This document shows, in pieces, positions 32,428-44,748 of a stretch of 64,000 nt of DNA (within the stretch, counting starts at the first letter, position 1; each line of letters begins with the position of its first letter). The stretch comes from Lithobates sylvaticus (Eukaryota > Chordata > Amphibia > Anura > Ranidae), in the NCBI GenBank assembly GCA_028564925.1, contig CM053032.1:121043490-121107489 (forward strand). The letters run 5' to 3'. A model generated the notes under the pieces. That model saw only the letters and a list, made by a program, of their open reading frames with translations. It ran no database searches and had not been told where the DNA came from. The translations under genes and the position numbers were made by a program.

Positions 32428-33644
32428 CCCTAAAGATTAAAATAGTGGTAGTTCAAATTTTTTAATGAAACAAACAAACACAATAAACTACCCAATTTTT
32501 TTCTAAAATATAGAAGAAGGTTGCACAGAGTAAATAGATACCCAACATGTCAAACCTTAAATTTGTGTGCGCCCATGAAATAGAGACAAACTTCAGTACC
32601 CTATATGTGCTATAGGAAACGCTTCAGAAGCCCCCTAGTGGTAATCAGTTTAGTGTTACAGAGGAGATCTTCTGCTAGAATTATTGTTCTCACTCTGGCA
32701 TGCACAATGATATGTAACATGTGTATCACAATCAACGTTTTCAAGCGTAGGCGCCCCTGGCGCTTGCCTTTACGTATGTATGTGCATATAAGTGGAGGTG
32801 GGGGACTCAACAATTTTTTTTGGGGTAGGGATTTTATGTGCGTGGGTGTAACTTTATTTTTTTCCATGTCTCCTCTGGGCTCCACATCGCATTGCAATAC
32901 ATTCCTTCCTGGCTATGCTAGCCGGTGACACTGAGAGGCTGACCGAGAAGTGACGTCATACACATCGCTTTTTAGAGAGCAGCAAGAAGGGGAGGAGAGT
33001 GGACGTGTGTATGCCCTTCTCCTTCCCCTCTACCCACCGGCACCCATCATGTTGGTCCCGGGCCCACAGATTGGCAAGCGGAGCCCAGAAGACATGGCAG
33101 GATGGGTGAGCGGGGGGGGGACCTCGGTACTGGGGGTGTGTGAAAGCAATTTGGTGGCAGTGCAGCTGCCCAAATGCTTCCACCTGACGTATGGGCCTGG
33201 CAGCAAAAGGTAAAGTCGCCTTACAGTATATAGCTCTAATGAGTGCCTACAATTCTTCCTCTTCACCATAAATACAGAGTTTATCTAGTTGAAAAAAAAA
33301 TGACCATTGAGTTAAATGAAGACAACAATAAATAAAAAGTCCTGCATCCTCAGAACCCTAAAGCTGCAGTTGATCTGGGAGGAACACAAAAATCTCCTAA
33401 AAAGCATGGAGACATTGGCTCCAAACAGGGAAACATTCTTCCTGGATCATCTAAAGCAATAGGATACTTCTTTGATTAAAAATATACTGTGTTAATTCTT
33501 ATAAATATTATTAGTCAGTTATGTTGAATTTAGAAACACGTCCAGCCTTGTTTACCTATCTACAGTGATGGCTAGAACCAGCACCAGAGGAAGTTTATTT
33601 CATATTTCCACAGCTCTTACTGGTGTAAACTATGACCCTTGTCA
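32428..33644. other. Unassigned DNA
   Basis: Contains GC-rich patches (33,030-33,220) with no matching partner in this window. No gene recognised, although short frames run on both strands. Confidence 0.4.
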
Positions 33645-34705
33645 GTGGTGTCGCTAGCAATGGCGGCTGGTGCTCAACATTTTTTTTTGGGGGGGGGGGG
33701 CTCAAATAAACTGAAAAATTCTGAAAAAAAAAGCCCATCAAATGCAGCCACTGTACCAAATGCAGCCACTGTGCCAATTAAAACGCAGCCACTGTGCTCA
33801 TTAAAATGCAGCCACTGTGCCCATCAAAACGCAGCCAGTGTGCCCATTAAAACGCAGCCACTGTGCCCCTGTGACATCAAACGCAGCCACTTTGCCATCA
33901 AACACAGCCACTTTGCCACTTTGCCATCAAACACAGCCACTTTGCCATCAAACACAGCCACTTTGCCACTTTGCCATCAAACACAGCCACTTTGCCATAA
34001 AACACAGCCACTTTGCCATAATACACAGCCACTTTGCCATAATACACAGCCACTTTGCCATAATACACAGCAACTTTGCCATAATACACAGTCACTTTGC
34101 CATAAAACACAGCCACTTTGCCATAAAGCTGTCCCTGCAAAGAAGGCTTCTGCAAAGAAGCTGCCACTGTGCCCCCCCCCCCCCACCCCTGCACTTACCT
34201 TGTCTCGGGTGACGGCGGCATCGGTGTCCTCCATTTCCTCTCCTGCCCGCTCCTCCTCTCATCCTCTCATCCTCTGCTATGATTGGACGCCTGATAGGCG
34301 CCCAATCACAGTGCCTGTCGTTTTAGCCAATCAGGGCACAGGTAACACAGACCTGTGCTCCTGATTGGCTAAGGGGCCGTACAATGTTAGCAAACCGAAT
34401 TCCTTCGGTTTGCTAACATACTGCTGCTGAGTGACAAGGAACGCACAGCGTTGCGCCCGCTTGTCACCTTTTTGGATGCTAATCAGGTGTTTCCAAAAAA
34501 CACCCCCACCGCTGTAATTCAGGCGCCCGGTGACCTAAAAGGGGCTGGACACCTGAATAGGGGGCGTCAGCAGCGACCATAGATAGATTCATGCAATGCA
34601 TGAATCTATCTATGGTGTATAGTGAGTGACAGGAGAGGGGGGAGGCGCTCCTGCGCCCTTTATGGACGCACCGCCGATGGTCGCTAGTGGTGACTATTGG
34701 GGCTG
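33645..34705. mobile_element. Probable non-autonomous transposon with internal minisatellite
   Basis: The ends CAGTGGTGTCGCTAGCAATGG and, reverse-complemented from the right, CACTAGCGACCATCGGCGG are weakly inverted. Internal parts are the minisatellite at 33,738-34,130, a GATTGG-rich dyad (CCAATCACAG near 34,302, GATTGGCTAA near 34,360) and a strong hairpin GTTAGCAAACCGAA/TTCGGTTTGCTAAC (34,387-34,420). No target duplication was found. Confidence 0.4.
33738..34130. repeat. Minisatellite of about 20-bp units (AAACACAGCCACTTTGCCAT)
   Basis: About twenty units that change gradually from AATGCAGCCACTGTGCC at the left to AAACACAGCCACTTTGCCAT at the right. The frame-preserving length creates a spurious TQPLCHN-repeat frame on plus and GKVAVYY on minus. 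Confidence 0.9.
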
Positions 34706-35390
34706 TAGCCCCAAATCTGGGGCCCATAGCCCTGAGTATTTTGCTGCAGGGTCCCTGCCTAACCAGCAGGCTGTGGCGGGAGGGTGGACTGCATGAGAGA
34801 GGCGGATGAGAGGAGAGAAGCGAGCGGGCGGACGAGCAGAGATGACATCACAGAGCGGGCCTCTTCAATGTCGGAGGTGCGGCAGGGAGCAGCGAGATGA
34901 CATCATCTCTCACTGCCCACCCTGCATCATCGCTCTCCTGCCCTCACTAAATGTACCAGTGCTGCCAGCCTGCCACCAATGCAGCGACAATGCACATTTG
35001 GTGGCACTGGCTGGCATGGCAAGTTACAATCCACATCAGCTGGCAAGTGACAATCTGCAAATGGTGGCAGGTGACCCCCTGAGCCTGCAAAAAGGTTGGT
35101 GGCTGCTGCTATGGGCTCTAGCCCCAGATCTTTTTCAAACCTATGCCCCTGCCCCTTGTCCTTTCTTTTTCTAGGTCTATGGAGTGCCCCTTGTCCTCTC
35201 TTCTTCTAGGTCTATGGAGTGCCCCTTGTCCTCTGCAATTACCTGACGTTTGGCCATAAAAAACATTCTCCACAGCTCTGAGCTAACTTACCATTGAAGG
35301 ATGCCTCACGATAGCATGCAATGCCAAGTTATAGTTAAAAAAACTAGCAAAATGCTGTCATGCATTAAAAAAGGCATACATTTCAGAGAT
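34706..35390. other. Unassigned DNA with a short tandem duplication
   Basis: 35,150-35,235 holds two copies of a unit of about 52 bp (CTAGGTCTATGGAGTGCCCC plus a CT-rich part). No gene recognised. Confidence 0.5.
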
Positions 35391-35394
35391 AAAC

Positions 35395-35860
35395 CAATAA
35401 TTCAACCCCTTTACAAAACACTGCTTTGACCTTATCTTGAATATGCAGTTCAGTTTTGGTCACAATCCTCAGGAATTGTGGTTGAAATGGAAAGGGTTCA
35501 GCAAAGGGCAGGGGAATTAATAAAAGGGATGCCGGATCTCGGCTATGAGAATTGATTTCATAGATTACAGTCATTCAGTCTAGAAAAGAGGCACTTAGGA
35601 GGGGATATAATCACAATGTACAAATATATCAAAGGTGACTTCAGAAACTGCAATAAACTGTTTATTCTAAGGTCCCTGAAATGGGCACATGGCCACAGTT
35701 TGAGGTTAGAAGAAAGGAGGTTTAACATTAGATTGCAGAAAGGGTTCTTTACTGCTAGAGCAGTGGAACTCCCTCCCCCACAAAGTTGTACTAGCTGAGA
35801 GTGTCGACCACTTCAAAACATATTGTAGATATCTTCCTCAGGAAGCAGAATATACAAGGC
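35395..35860 (+). pseudogene. CR1-type LINE reverse-transcriptase C-terminal fragment
   Basis: The frame reads YLEYAVQFWSQSSGIV, MERVQQRAGELIKGMPDL, one TGA stop at about 35,552, then HRLQSFSLEKRHLGGDIITM and YKYIKGDFRNCNKLFI, ending FNIRLQKGFFTARAVE. This matches the CR1 C-terminal pattern (VQFW, LERVQRRA, SLEKRRLRGDL, YKYLKG, FFTERVV). The catalytic palm and the endonuclease are absent and the diagnostic 3' tail is not seen. Dead fragment. Confidence 0.85.
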
Positions 35861-36249
35861 TATGAGAATTGTTAGAGAATAAAAAAATCACACACAGAGG
35901 TTGAAATAGATGGACCTATGTCTTTTTTCAAATTGATAAACCATGTATCTAAGTGCAGGCAGCTGGAGAAATCTTCTATGCAAGGATGGCTCATCTTTTT
36001 CCTGTCTCTAAGCTTTTGGCACAGGGGGGTTATTAGCTTTGGGTTTTCTGAGAAGCTGCTATGAAAATGTTCCCATTGAGGACCCACCCCCTCCTTCATT
36101 GACTTCCCAAGGTGTCCTCCTTCTACAATGGTTTTAGCCACCAAGAGCATAACTTTACATGTATCAATAGCAAACTTCTAATTGTAAGCCAGAGACATTT
36201 TATGACCTTATTTCACTACATACAGTAGTACTGTGTCATCTACAAACAC
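35861..36249. other. Unassigned DNA
   Basis: Nothing recognised. Confidence 0.4.
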
Positions 36250-36611
36250 CATACCTGTCATCTACCAACATTTTGAGATGGGAATGAGGGGACACCTACT
36301 AGCAAATGTATGTAGGCATAGGACACGCCCCCTGCCACATCCCCTTAAAGGAGAATTAACCCAAAAAAAAGGTTAATTAAATCCACAAGTGCTTTTTTTA
36401 CCACTACTATTCCTTTATATTGGCTTTTAAAATGTACAAATGCAACAATTTAGAAATTGGATGAAAAGTTTAGCACTGTGAAACACTTTTTGAAAGATAA
36501 AAAGTGCATTTTATATACAACTATATAGATCAGACCAAAATTAGGGACAAATGAGGAGGAATGAGGGACAGAGGGACAGTCCCTCGAAATCAGGGACAGT
36601 TGGGAGGCATG
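36250..36611. mobile_element. Dispersed repeat, GGGACAGTTGGGAGGYATG end, copy 1
   Basis: Shares long identical stretches with 58,285-58,655, such as AGGCATAGGACAC, GGAGAATTA and TATACAACTATATAGATCAG. In this copy the right end GGACAGTTGGGAGGCATG is intact, while the left CATACCTCCCAAC-type end is disturbed (CATACCTGTCATCTACCAAC). Non-coding. Confidence 0.65.
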
Positions 36612-38129
36612 CAAACACGTGTGTCGGGAAGGGGCTCCTGGAAGATGTAGTTTGAGGGCTTAATCATGTCATTAGCAAGTGAATTTCCAGCAGTAAAAAA
36701 TTTACAAGCCTGGTAAATAATAAAAGATATAGGAACACGGTAAAAGAAACAACATTAGAAATGGTCTAGAGTGGGGAAAAGGGAGATTTGGGGATAAATT
36801 CTGGGTAATACCTGGGCACACACTTATCAAAGTTAGGACAAGGCTATGTCCTCTGCATTGTCCCATTTTTTTAGTGATTGCAGAATAACTCTTGTCCCTT
36901 TGAATGAGATGGACAGTGTAACATGCTCCTTTATTTAACTTAGTTGTATGCACACCCTTATATAACTCTACTTTTAAGGCCAAGCACCATCACACTATCC
37001 TATAAACAAGTCCTGAGTCAAGTATAGGGTTACCAACCGGCACTGAAGTCAGTAAAGGTATTCCTTCTATGAGTAATGACAGTTTTTCTGCATGTACAGT
37101 TCTGCCTGTTTTCAGTGCATTTGCAGTGCTATTACATGCATTTGCAGTGCTTTATTTTTGTGTTTATGTGTGTTTGCAGTGTGTTTACATGTGTTTATGT
37201 GTGTTTGAGGTGCATTCTAGTGTGGATATATTGCTATTTGTACCACGCTAGATCCACCCTAAATTCCAATACCACATAACCAAAATAAATGTTGATTATG
37301 TGTCCCAAAAGAGTGTAAACCTCCACCAACACAGGAACCCATAGACAGGTGTTCACCTTCCTATATGGACCTTACAATTATAAAGGCCAGTCAGTCATGT
37401 TCCCCTTTATAAGCCCGGATCAGCTGCAGCGCTGGTTAACAAACTCTCTACTTACCCCAGCTCACCTCTGACATAGTATAAACGACCATAAATAAAACAC
37501 AAAAGATAAAAAAATTGTGTTCTCCGTATAAAATAAATGATCCCTTTATTTAAAAACTCACTCATATATTGCACAACTAACAAAGCTGGACGTCTCCCGC
37601 AGCTCACCGCTTGCTGCTGAGTGTGCAACTGACAGCTCCAGCGAGTTAAAGGATCGGGCTGCAGTTCAAAGCAAGACCTCCATACTGCAAGCAAGATGCC
37701 TTGTGGCGCTCTACGAATTACATCAGCAATGATTTCATCAAGGGACACTCTGGTGGAGCCACCAGTATTTAAATATAGTGGCTGTATTCGTTTTCTTTAT
37801 TTTCATGTGGTAATTCTGCAAGTAACAAATTTCCTGTCTTTCATGTCTATACTAATTTCTCCATTGTATCTATGGGAGGAGCTATGGTTTTCACTAGGGC
37901 TTTCCTCACCTCCTCCACTACCCCATTCCTCAAGACAGAGAAGCAAAGTGTCGTGCCAAATGGTGGTCATGGTCAAGGGTCAAGGCTCAAAACTGTGTAT
38001 CGCAAAAGGTGCAAGGTTCAGAAATGTGTAATGCACAGAGTACAGGGCTCAAAAGTCCATATCACACTGGGCACAGGAATCAAGACTGGGTAACACAGGC
38101 CAGTGTATAGCCAAAAATGTCCTTCCCGA
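36612..38129. other. Unassigned DNA
   Basis: Includes TTTGCAGTG/GTTTATGTGTGTTTG direct repeats at 37,115-37,215. No gene or clear element ends recognised. Confidence 0.4.
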
Positions 38130-38490
38130 CAACTGCCCTAGTACAGCTCTCTCCCCACCTGAATTTCACTCTGTACAGAGCTCCCACCCAGTACATAGCC
38201 CGCACCCCACCCCCGCATTACAGAGCTTTCCCCCCTCCACCCACTCATTACTAGTACAGAGCTCTCCACCCAATTGTCCAAGACAGAGGTCCTCCGCACA
38301 GTAAAAATCTTTACCCCACACCCCCTCCCCCCACAGTACAAAGACCCTACACACAATACAGAGTACCCCTCCTTTCCCACAGTACAGTGCCCCCACCTGG
38401 TACAGAACTCCCCACAGTACATGAGTGTCCCCCCCCCCCCACACACAGTACAGAGCCTTCCCCTTCACACACAATACAGCTTCCCCCAGT
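38130..38490. repeat. C-rich degenerate tandem repeat
   Basis: Repeated CACAGTACAGAGCYCCCC-like units, about 20-30 bp, roughly twelve copies with variable spacing. Confidence 0.7.
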
Positions 38491-38771
38491 GGAGGAGCCC
38501 TGTTAAATACTTGACCATTGGAAGGTTTTACCCCTTTATGACCAGGGAATTTTTTTGCTATTCAGCACCGATGCAATTGCAAGGCCACGCAACACTATGA
38601 ATGGAATTTTTATACATTTTTTTCACATGAATAATTTCTGTTATATAATTTTGAAAACAAATAATCTTTCTTTATAAATCTAGGCCAAAATGTAGTCTGC
38701 TACATCTCTTTGGTAAAAATAACCCAAATCAGTGTATATTATTTAGTCTGAAAGTTATAGAGTCTACAAAC

Positions 38772-39592
38772 CAGTGATGTAAGTAACTGAGTTAAAATAA
38801 ACTGAGTTACGTAACGCAGTTACTTTAGAGGGTAACGAGTAATCTAACTGATTACTTTTCCCCTCATGGTAACTCAGTTCCCATTACTTTGGCTTAGTTA
38901 CCCCAATTACATCTACCACCACTAGATGGCAGTAGTGTAATTCCGGTGTCCTGCCGAAAAAGTTAAGGACCCCCTGTACTGCTCAGGCACAGCGCTTGCG
39001 CAGTACGAAGGACTACGGAGCTTACGAAAATTGCTGAACCTAAACAGCTCTGAGTGAACTCTACACCGCGCAGGCGCAGTTAACATGTAATTGTACGAGG
39101 TGATGCCGTACGCTCCTGATGCTCATGCTACTCTGCAAGGGGCGTCTATCGTGCAACTAAGGGGCGGGTCTAGTATTACTGTAACCAAGGGGCGCATTTA
39201 TTATTGTTATATATCGAGCTCTGCCCATTAATTTAACATTCGCCCTCTTCTGTAGCCATCCGCCCCTTACATGATATAACAACAATAGACCCGCCCCTTG
39301 CTTACACGCTATAACAGATCTGCCCCTTGGTTAGAGTAATAATAGAGCAGCCCCTTAGTTACACGATATATAACAATAATAATAAATGCGCCCTTTGGTT
39401 ACAGTAATACTAGACCCGCCCTTTAGTTACATGTATAGAATATTAAAAAAAAAAAAAAAAAGTCACAGTTACTTTGCTGAGTAACTAATTACTTTTCCAA
39501 TGTAGTAACTGAGTTACTAACGCAATTACTTTTTGGGAGAAGTAATTTTTAACTTAACTAATTACTTTTTTAAAGTAAGATGAACAACACTG
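38772..39592. mobile_element. hAT-type element with perfect 8-bp target duplication
   Basis: CTACAAAC lies on both sides (38,764-38,771 and 39,593-39,600). Ends are CAGTGATGTAAGTAACT and (reverse complement) CAGTGTTGTTCATCTTACTT, i.e. hAT-like CAGTG. Subterminal regions are rich in GTAACTGAGTTAC. The centre (39,160-39,433) is a set of 45-55-bp units with CGCCCCTTGGTTACA wording, arranged both in tandem and inverted. No transposase. Confidence 0.9.
39160..39433. repeat. Tandem and inverted GCCCCTTRGTTAC units
   Basis: AGGGGCGGGTCTAGTATTAC (39,164) and its inverse GTAATACTAGACCCGCCC (39,404) frame further units such as GCCCCTTGGTTAGAGTAAT and GCCCCTTAGTTACACGATAT. Lies within the hAT element. 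Confidence 0.8.
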
Positions 39593-40015
39593 CTACAAAC
39601 TATGAATATGAAAATTGATCAATCCTGATGTACTGACGACCTAACTAATTTCTTGAGGCCCTAAAATGTCAGGACAGTACAAAGTATTCAGTAAGAGGCA
39701 TGGCAAGTTTTTTGAAGTTGTCATTTTTTGTCACAATTTTTGGGAAAGTTAAGAAATTAAATACAATTTTTTCACATTTTTTTTTTTTTTTCACGTGTGT
39801 AATGTGTGCTCCCACGCTATCACTTTAAACGTGTTCAGATAGATCAATTGCCACAGACACCGATTAGGTAATCTGTGGCTAAAGAAATTATATTAATTGT
39901 GATTTTTGTTTTACATACTGTCACCAGTGCAGCGTATTGTCATCATATGGTGTGGCAGTGATCAGGGATACTGACTGGTGACAGTATGTAGAAAAAAAAT
40001 GAAATAATTTTTTAT

Positions 40016-40139
40016 TACATTTTTTCTTTTTCAATCTTTTTTATTAAAGTTATAAACCATACGTATATAAAAACCACACAATATAGTATAGAGAGAAGTA
40101 CTGGAACATAACAGCATTATTAACCTACAGCATTGGTCA
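40016..40139 (-). other. Possible LINE 3' UTR remnant
   Basis: CTTTTTTATTAAAGTTATAAACC resembles the start of frog L1 3' ends in reverse, but no coding part accompanies it. Confidence 0.25.
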
Positions 40140-40545
40140 TTAACCTCCCTGGCGGAATTATTTTGCATGGAAATTTGGCGTTTTATATTGTAGACCTGCA
40201 ATTCTTAGGAATAACTCACTTAAATCTGTCCAAATCAGAGTCTAGTAGACATCCCGGGTATGATAAACACAAAATCATAAATTAAAATATAATAAATAGC
40301 TATAAAAATTATAAAAATCTGTAAGATTACAGTACTGTATGTGTTTTGTGTGTTTTTGCTTTTTTGAATTTGCATCGTAACGTCGCAGGGAACGGAGATC
40401 AGCGGCACTCGGGCACTGTGTGAATCGAGTGGAGGAGCTCGCACACACAGCTGGGAGACATTGCAGGATTCAGGGGACAAGGAAAGTAAGTCTCCCTGTA
40501 TCCTGCAATGCGAGTCCGAGTCTGGCTAGTAGCTAGTCATTATGT
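40140..40545. mobile_element. TTAACCTCCCTGGCGG-type element fragment, copy 1
   Basis: Starts TTAACCTCCCTGGCGGAATT, which is the inverse of the right end at 47,134-47,154. It keeps TTTGCATCGTAACGTCGCAGGGAACGG-type wording shared with 46,925-46,980, but the right terminus is lost. Confidence 0.65.
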
Positions 40546-40929
40546 TTAAATACACAGCCCACAAACTATGAGTGGGATCAATGACAATCAACCAGCGGTC
40601 ACAGAATACTCCTCAAACTATCAAAGGGTTTAAAAAGTAGGAAGAAGGGGTAAAGGAGAAGAAAAAGACGGGGATGAAGGAAGAAGAAAGGGACAGCGAG
40701 CCACTCCTGGGGCACATATCAGACGAGATTAACCTGACAAGTATGTAATCCAGGGGTCCTAGGTTTTTTTCAAATCGGGGAAGCTTGTCCTGCAAGATGG
40801 CAGAGAGGCGTTTGTTTAACATTATCCAGGATAACTTCTTCTTTAAGATGTCAAAAGACAGAAGCGGGCATTTCAAGGATAATTATTCTAGCTTCAGTAA
40901 AAATAAAATAAATAAATCATTGGGTGGGT
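40546..40929. other. Unassigned DNA
   Basis: Purine-rich (GAAGAAGGGG) segment and nothing else recognisable. Confidence 0.4.
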
Positions 40930-41548
40930 CTCTGGGCTCCCCCAATGGGGTGTCCAAGGAGTGCCTGCTGCGGGGACTTATTCAGATTGGTTCCAGTGAT
41001 CAGGAGCAGTGATCTCTGTCATGTTCTAGTGAGCCCATCCCACCTACAGTTAGAACACACTGAGGGAACACACTTAACCCCTTGATCACCCCCTAGTGTT
41101 TAACCCCTGCCAGTGACATTTACACTGTAATCAGTGCATTTCTGTTGCACTGTTAGCTGTATAAATGCCAATGGTCCCAAAATAGTGTCAAAAGTGTCCG
41201 ATCTTTCTGCCATAATGTTGCAGTCACGATAAAAATCGCAGATTACTGCCATTACTAATAAAAAAATTATAATAAAAATGCCACAAATCTATCCCCTATT
41301 TTGTAGACGCAATAACTTTTGTGCAAACCAATCAATATACGTTTTTTTTAAAAAAAAAAAAATATGTAGAACAATACATATTGGCCTAAACTGAGGAAGA
41401 AATTCATTTTTTATATATTTTTTGGGGATATTTATTATAGCAAAAAGTTAAATATATTGCTTTTTTTTTCAAAATTGTCACTCTTTTTTTGTTTATAGCG
41501 CAAAAAATAAAAACTGCAAAGGTGATCGAATACCACCAAAAGAAAGAA
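40930..41548 (-). mobile_element. TTAACCACTT-family internal fragment, copy E
   Basis: Matches copies B and F in text such as TAAATGCCAATGGTCCC, CTATCCCCTATTTTGTA and GATCGAATACCACCAAAAG, in the orientation of copy B. It breaks off at about 41,548 before the TTAA terminus. Confidence 0.65.
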
Positions 41549-43122
41549 AACAATCTGTTTGGTTGACATTTTAATCATGTGATTACTATGATCAATCATA
41601 ACAATCACAAGATACCACAGCCACTCACTGATACGGAGCCCAGTTATCCACTGTGTCCACTGGACGCTGGTGCGCATGTACTAGGTGATGTACCAGTACA
41701 TTGCCTAACCTGGCTGTGCTGTCTGTCTGCAGTACATTTTAATTAATGTTAATGTAAATATAAATGTTAATAAAATGTAATGTAAACACAAATGTTTGCA
41801 TAAAGGTTGTACATGAATAAATAAAAGAGGATCATTGTAAGAACCCCCCCCCCCGCCAGTATTAAATGGTTTGTCTGATCCCTGTAACTGATACATCTTC
41901 AGGAGAGCTGATTGTTTTGAAAGACAACAAACTTACTGGCCAGATTACCATATAATAATAGAAGAAAGAAGGCCAAAAAAAATAAAAAAATAATGCAGCC
42001 ATCAAATCTAAGAATTGGTAAGCTGAAATATAATAAACATTAGCTTTTGAGTTTAATACTACTTCAATTGGGATAGGTTGGGTGTATTGTTTTACATATT
42101 TTTTTCTTTTACATTGTCACATTGATCTCTAGGAAAAAAGATTTAGCCATGCAAGCAGATTGAGAGGCTTGCTACAGCTGCAATGTGACAAACTCTCACT
42201 GTGACCACTATGTTGGGTAATAGCGATCAGGAAGCACACAGATCAATCCCTGATCATACAAAACTCCAGTTGCAGCCTGGTCAAGAAGCTGGGCTCTCCC
42301 ACATAGCATATGATATTAACAGGACAATTTGATACATGAAATATATTTTTCCATTTAAATATTGTCACAAATTCGCTAGTCTTACACAGTAAAAAGTATG
42401 GCCACACTTTAATATCGTTGCCTGGTATACCACTGAAATAAAATAACATTAATTCAATAAACATGGTTACAACTAGTTTTTATTACAGAGAGAGAGAGAG
42501 AGGCATGCATTTTTAATGCAACAGGAAAAAAAATTGCAAACGGTAAATAAAATAAAATATTTATTAATAATGCCATAATCTACTGTATGTTTGAACTGGT
42601 TAGCCAAATGGTCAAGGACTTGTGTTTCTATGTAGTTCTGTTCTCAGTAGACAGCAAAAGAGTTAAAATAAAAAAATATCCCTCTGAGATTAATTAAGTA
42701 CATAACTCTGCAGAGCAGAAACATCCCAGCTGCTCTCCCTATGGAGATCTCCATTACTGGATTGCTTATCTTAAAGACCTGCAGACAGCACTTGGGTCAG
42801 TAGGTTAAAAGACAGAATAGCAGTGATCCCAGCTCAATGTAGCTTCCTGGAGTGCAGTAACTGTCCTGGCAGTAATATGATGGAAGGAATGTGTAGGTTA
42901 TATCCAGAAAATTACAGTGTAAAAATCCATGCTGAGCATCGTTTCTTATTATCCGCCCTGGAGAAATCCTTCAACCCTACGGTGTTGGTGTGTGTTGAAC
43001 AGCGGTTTCCATCTAAAGACATGTATGCCCCAATATCTGCAAAAAATGTAAAGGGAGTTGCTGTAGGTCAATAATGTTGTTAGTTTACTTATCATTTTTT
43101 GTAAATGGGAATGTGGTTTGTT
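41549..43122. other. Unassigned DNA
   Basis: Contains a C-run at 41,845 and (GA)n at 42,489-42,502. Short frames (for example 42,823-43,074) have no recognisable similarity. Nothing supportable as a gene. Confidence 0.4.
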
Positions 43123-43616
43123 TAAAGTGGAACTCCACTCCTACCTAGCTATTTATTTTGGTCCCAGGTAAATGTCCCTGTATTGAAATGCGAATCCAGT
43201 GTTGTCCTACGTCTAGCCCAATGTTCTCTTCTTTGTCACCATGTTGTGGCTCCTCCATTATGCCCTAACATCTTACATATGTGCAGAGATGCCACAAGCC
43301 TCGGCCAGGTAAATGCATGTGCAGAGATGCCGTATGACCGTATGAGGTTTTATAGACTGGCAGAGACCTGCTGCATCCTGTGTGGGAACATTCACACAAT
43401 TTTCAGCTCTGCCAGATCCTATAGATCCCACACCATGTCTGAACATGGGCAAGATCACACTCTATATGCCATCCTTGCCTGGGAAAGGATGAAGGAAGCT
43501 AAATACATAAAATTAAAAAAAAATACCCCCCTCAAAGTTTAAAGCCCCAAACCAAAAATGGGATATATTGCAGCCTACTAATCCTTGGGTGTGGTGGCTC
43601 CATTGGTTCTCTTTTC
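43123..43616. other. TTAAAGTGGAACTCC end fragment and unassigned DNA
   Basis: Begins with TTTAAAGTGGAACTCCACTCC, an end of the 30,663-type element; no partner end. The 119-residue frame across 43,183-43,542 has no recognised domain and is probably chance. Confidence 0.4.
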
Positions 43617-43619
43617 TTA

Positions 43620-44022
43620 TGCTGCGGACACACGATCGGAAATTCGGCCAGCAAAAGACTGATGAGAGCTTTTCATCGGAAAATGCGACCGAGTGTAGGC
43701 TCCATCGGACTTTTGCTGGCGGAATTTCAGAAAGTAAAAGATTGTGAGCATGTTCTCAATTTTTCCGACAGAAAAAGTTTCTATCGGAAATTCCGATCGT
43801 CTGTGGCAATTCCGACGTGCAAAATTCCGACGCATGCTCGGAAGCATTAAACTTAATTTTCGCGGCTCGTCAGAGTGTTGTACGTCACCGAATTCTTGAC
43901 AGTCAGAATTTGGTGTGAGCGTGTGTAGGCAATACAAGCTTGAGTGGAATTCCGTCAAAATTCCATCGGAAAAAACATCCGAGGCTTTTCCCACGAGAAT
44001 TCCGATCGTGTGTATGCGGCAT
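43620..44022. mobile_element. Non-autonomous element, GCYGCGKACACACGATCGG family
   Basis: Left ATGCTGCGGACACACGATCGG and right (reverse complement) ATGCCGCATACACACGATCGG. Interior repeats GGAATTTC/GAAATTCC. Third relative of 27,926 and 29,650. Non-coding. Confidence 0.75.
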
Positions 44023-44748
44023 TAGTCTTTTTCCCCCCTCTGTTTTCATTTGGTGATCTGGTTAGTATATATTAGATATATATTATTATATAGAGTGATA
44101 TATTAGACTGCCGCTATTCTGGATGAAGGAGCAATAGAGACACCTTTGGAAAGAAGCATTGTCAGTCTGTTACTGCCGTAGTGTGTGTGTGTGTGTGGGG
44201 GGGGGGGGGGGCAGACGGGTGCAAATTTAGACAGGCAAAGAAATTAGTCCCAAGCCATCCCGAGTGTGCTGGGTCTGATGCCCCAGCCAACCGCGTACTT
44301 AAAGCCAGGGCTTTTTTTCAGCCATAAAGTGGCAGAACTCCATTCGGCCACCTCTGGCTTGCCCTGTCCTCTCTATCCTGTCACAAAACTCAGAAGGTAG
44401 TAGAGGAATTTTTCTTGCACTAATCACTTCCTTTACCGGCTTCTGTGTGCTATTGCCAGGCACTTAGGGCATGTGTGGGGCATATGTTGGTTGGTAGGTT
44501 GGTACCCTGATCCCAAAGCCGCAACTGCCCACATTTTTTTGTTTGTTCCTGTGGTGCTTAGGGAGGCAGCTCCTGTCCCCACCCCCACTTGTGTAGCACA
44601 GGACTGAATAAAGTTTTCTCTCCTCTTCCCTGAGTTGGGGAAAAAAGCCAGCGCATGGCACAGGTCTACCAGAGTATTTCCGGCTGCACCACTGTAAGTC
44701 TCTTTTGATGAGGTCAGAGAGAGGTGCGGAGGGAAAGGGGGGGTGGGG
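44023..44748. other. Unassigned DNA with GT/G microsatellite
   Basis: (GT)n followed by a G-run at 44,181-44,211. Nothing else recognised. Confidence 0.45.

Larger units (their letters stand above)
38519..40015 (+). mobile_element. TTAACCACTT-family element, copy D, split by a hAT insertion
   Basis: Left GGAAGGTTTTACCCCTTTATGACC aligns with the GGAAGGATTTACCCACTTCC of the 44,961 copy. The text continues at 39,601 (ATGAATATGAAAATTGATC) after the hAT element. Both outer ends are uncertain and no TTAA pair could be fixed. Confidence 0.5.

Noticed and set aside
33639-34364. 241-residue frame with TQPLCHN repeats
   Set aside because: It is read through a 20-bp minisatellite, appears in several frames on both strands, and has no non-repeat domain.
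37380-37760. Possible further hammerhead-bearing repeat
   Set aside because: The text resembles the flanks of other frog repeats, but neither CUGANGA nor GAAA occurs at the right spacing on either strand.
43183-43542. 119-residue frame with many Cys and His
   Set aside because: Looks zinc-finger-like at first, but the spacing of C and H does not fit C2H2 or other known finger patterns, and a TTAA-element end lies at the start.
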